This document shows positions 63,588 to 64,000 of a DNA stretch of 64,000 nucleotides, piece after piece. A program made the position numbers and the translations under genes. Location of the stretch: the NCBI GenBank assembly GCA_030263385.1, contig SZOX01000011.1, forward strand, positions 17,827-81,826. The letters run 5' to 3'. This DNA is from Zeimonas sp003577305. GTDB taxonomy: Bacteria > Pseudomonadota > Gammaproteobacteria > Burkholderiales > Burkholderiaceae_E. The notes under the pieces are model-generated. The model worked only from the letters and a program-made list of their open reading frames with translations, ran no database searches and was not told the origin of the DNA. Positions within the stretch are counted from its first letter, which is position 1, and the number at the start of each line of letters is the position of its first letter.

Positions 63588-63667
63588 ACGGCGCAGCCGT
63601 GCGCCTGTGCGACAATCCGCGCTGATCCGGACTCCTTTCGCCGCGCCCCGCCGGCCGGTTCCCGCCG

Positions 63668-64000
63668 ATGCTTCTCTGGGTATCCATTGCCGTCGCCACG
63701 CTCGTGGCGACCGCGGCCATCGTCTGGCCGCTGCTGTCGTCACGCCCTCCGGTACAGGCCGACGCGCGTGACGAAGATCGCCGCCGTCTCGCGGTCTTTC
63801 GCGACCGCAGGAACGAGATCGAACGCGAGCGCGCCGCCGGACGCCTGAGCGACGCCGACGCCGAGCAGGCGCAGGCCGACCTGCTGCGCCAGGTCGCCGA
63901 AGACCTTCCCGACGCGGGCACCGCGACGCAGGGCACGCCCCCCGGCCGCGCGGCCGCCGCCGGCGCGCGCGGCACTGCCGCCGCCAGCGACGCACGCCCC
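63668..64000 (+). CDS. ccmI: Cytochrome c maturation protein CcmI, N-terminal part (runs off right edge)
   Basis: From ATG 63668 an open frame continues to the window end (111 codons). It starts with a transmembrane helix (MLLWVSIAVATLVATAAIVW), followed by RRLAVFRDRRNEIERERAAGRLSDADAEQAQADLL, the conserved cytosolic helix pair of CcmI/CycH. CcmI presents apocytochrome c to the haem lyase. The TPR part is outside the window. The upstream gap of 80 bases contains no other gene. Confidence 0.85.
   Translation, partial: MLLWVSIAVATLVATAAIVWPLLSSRPPVQADARDEDRRRLAVFRDRRNEIERERAAGRLSDADAEQAQADLLRQVAEDLPDAGTATQGTPPGRAAAAGARGTAAASDARP

Overview
The window is a very GC-rich, gene-dense stretch of a bacterial chromosome. 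Its gene orders (glmM-folP-ftsH-rlmE, carA-carB with greA, dnaX-ybaB-recR beside the SRP RNA, rho-rpmE2, rpsP-rimM-trmD-rplS), an OxyR with Cys199/Cys208, and a giant tandem UvrA point to a betaproteobacterium, most likely of the order Burkholderiales. Genes for dehydroxylating 4-hydroxybenzoyl-CoA reductase behind FNR-type boxes suggest a facultative anaerobe, probably a denitrifier, that can degrade aromatics without oxygen. The placement is inferred from gene content, not from a marker tree.

Layout. 1-9.7 kb: housekeeping genes, mostly on the minus strand (glmM partial, folP, ftsH, rlmE, greA, carB, carA) with yhbY on the plus strand. 9.7-11.0 kb: a small accessory patch holding a decayed substrate-binding-protein gene back to back with a Phd/VapC toxin-antitoxin pair. 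11.0-15.6 kb: a CaiB-type CoA-transferase, recR, ybaB, dnaX and the 4.5S RNA; a 528-base spacer between ybaB and recR holds an 84-base inverted repeat. 15.7-26.1 kb: trxA, rho, rpmE2, a GT39-like membrane protein with a MATE pump, orn, an M48 protease, a pterin dehydratase, rsgA, a CobD-like protein and a CoA-type Nudix hydrolase. 26.1-33.0 kb: the ribosomal operon rpsP-rimM-trmD-rplS, then acyl-CoA dehydrogenase with etfB-etfA and an enoyl-CoA hydratase-like protein. 33.1-38.5 kb: a MoxR/DUF58/TgpA/MltB operon whose last gene runs into an antisense relic of an EamA transporter. 38.5-51.1 kb: cysM-oxyR, dgoK, recG-ridA-thioesterase-TM2, the 1998-residue tandem uvrA and a GST. 51.8-62.4 kb: the aromatic module (hcrC-hcrA-hcrB-marR, a ferritin-like protein, a flavoprotein, an EF-G paralogue, an aryl-CoA ligase). 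62.4-64 kb: argE-like and the start of ccmI.

The most interesting region is the aromatic module. Three promoters (before hcrC, the ferritin-like gene and the aryl-CoA ligase) each carry a 9-of-10 match to the FNR/Anr box. Before hcrC a perfect 17-base palindrome sits where transcription should start, about 41 bases past the box, and a MarR gene closes the operon. This predicts low-oxygen activation combined with ligand-relieved repression. No tRNA, rRNA, CRISPR array, prophage or insertion sequence was seen.
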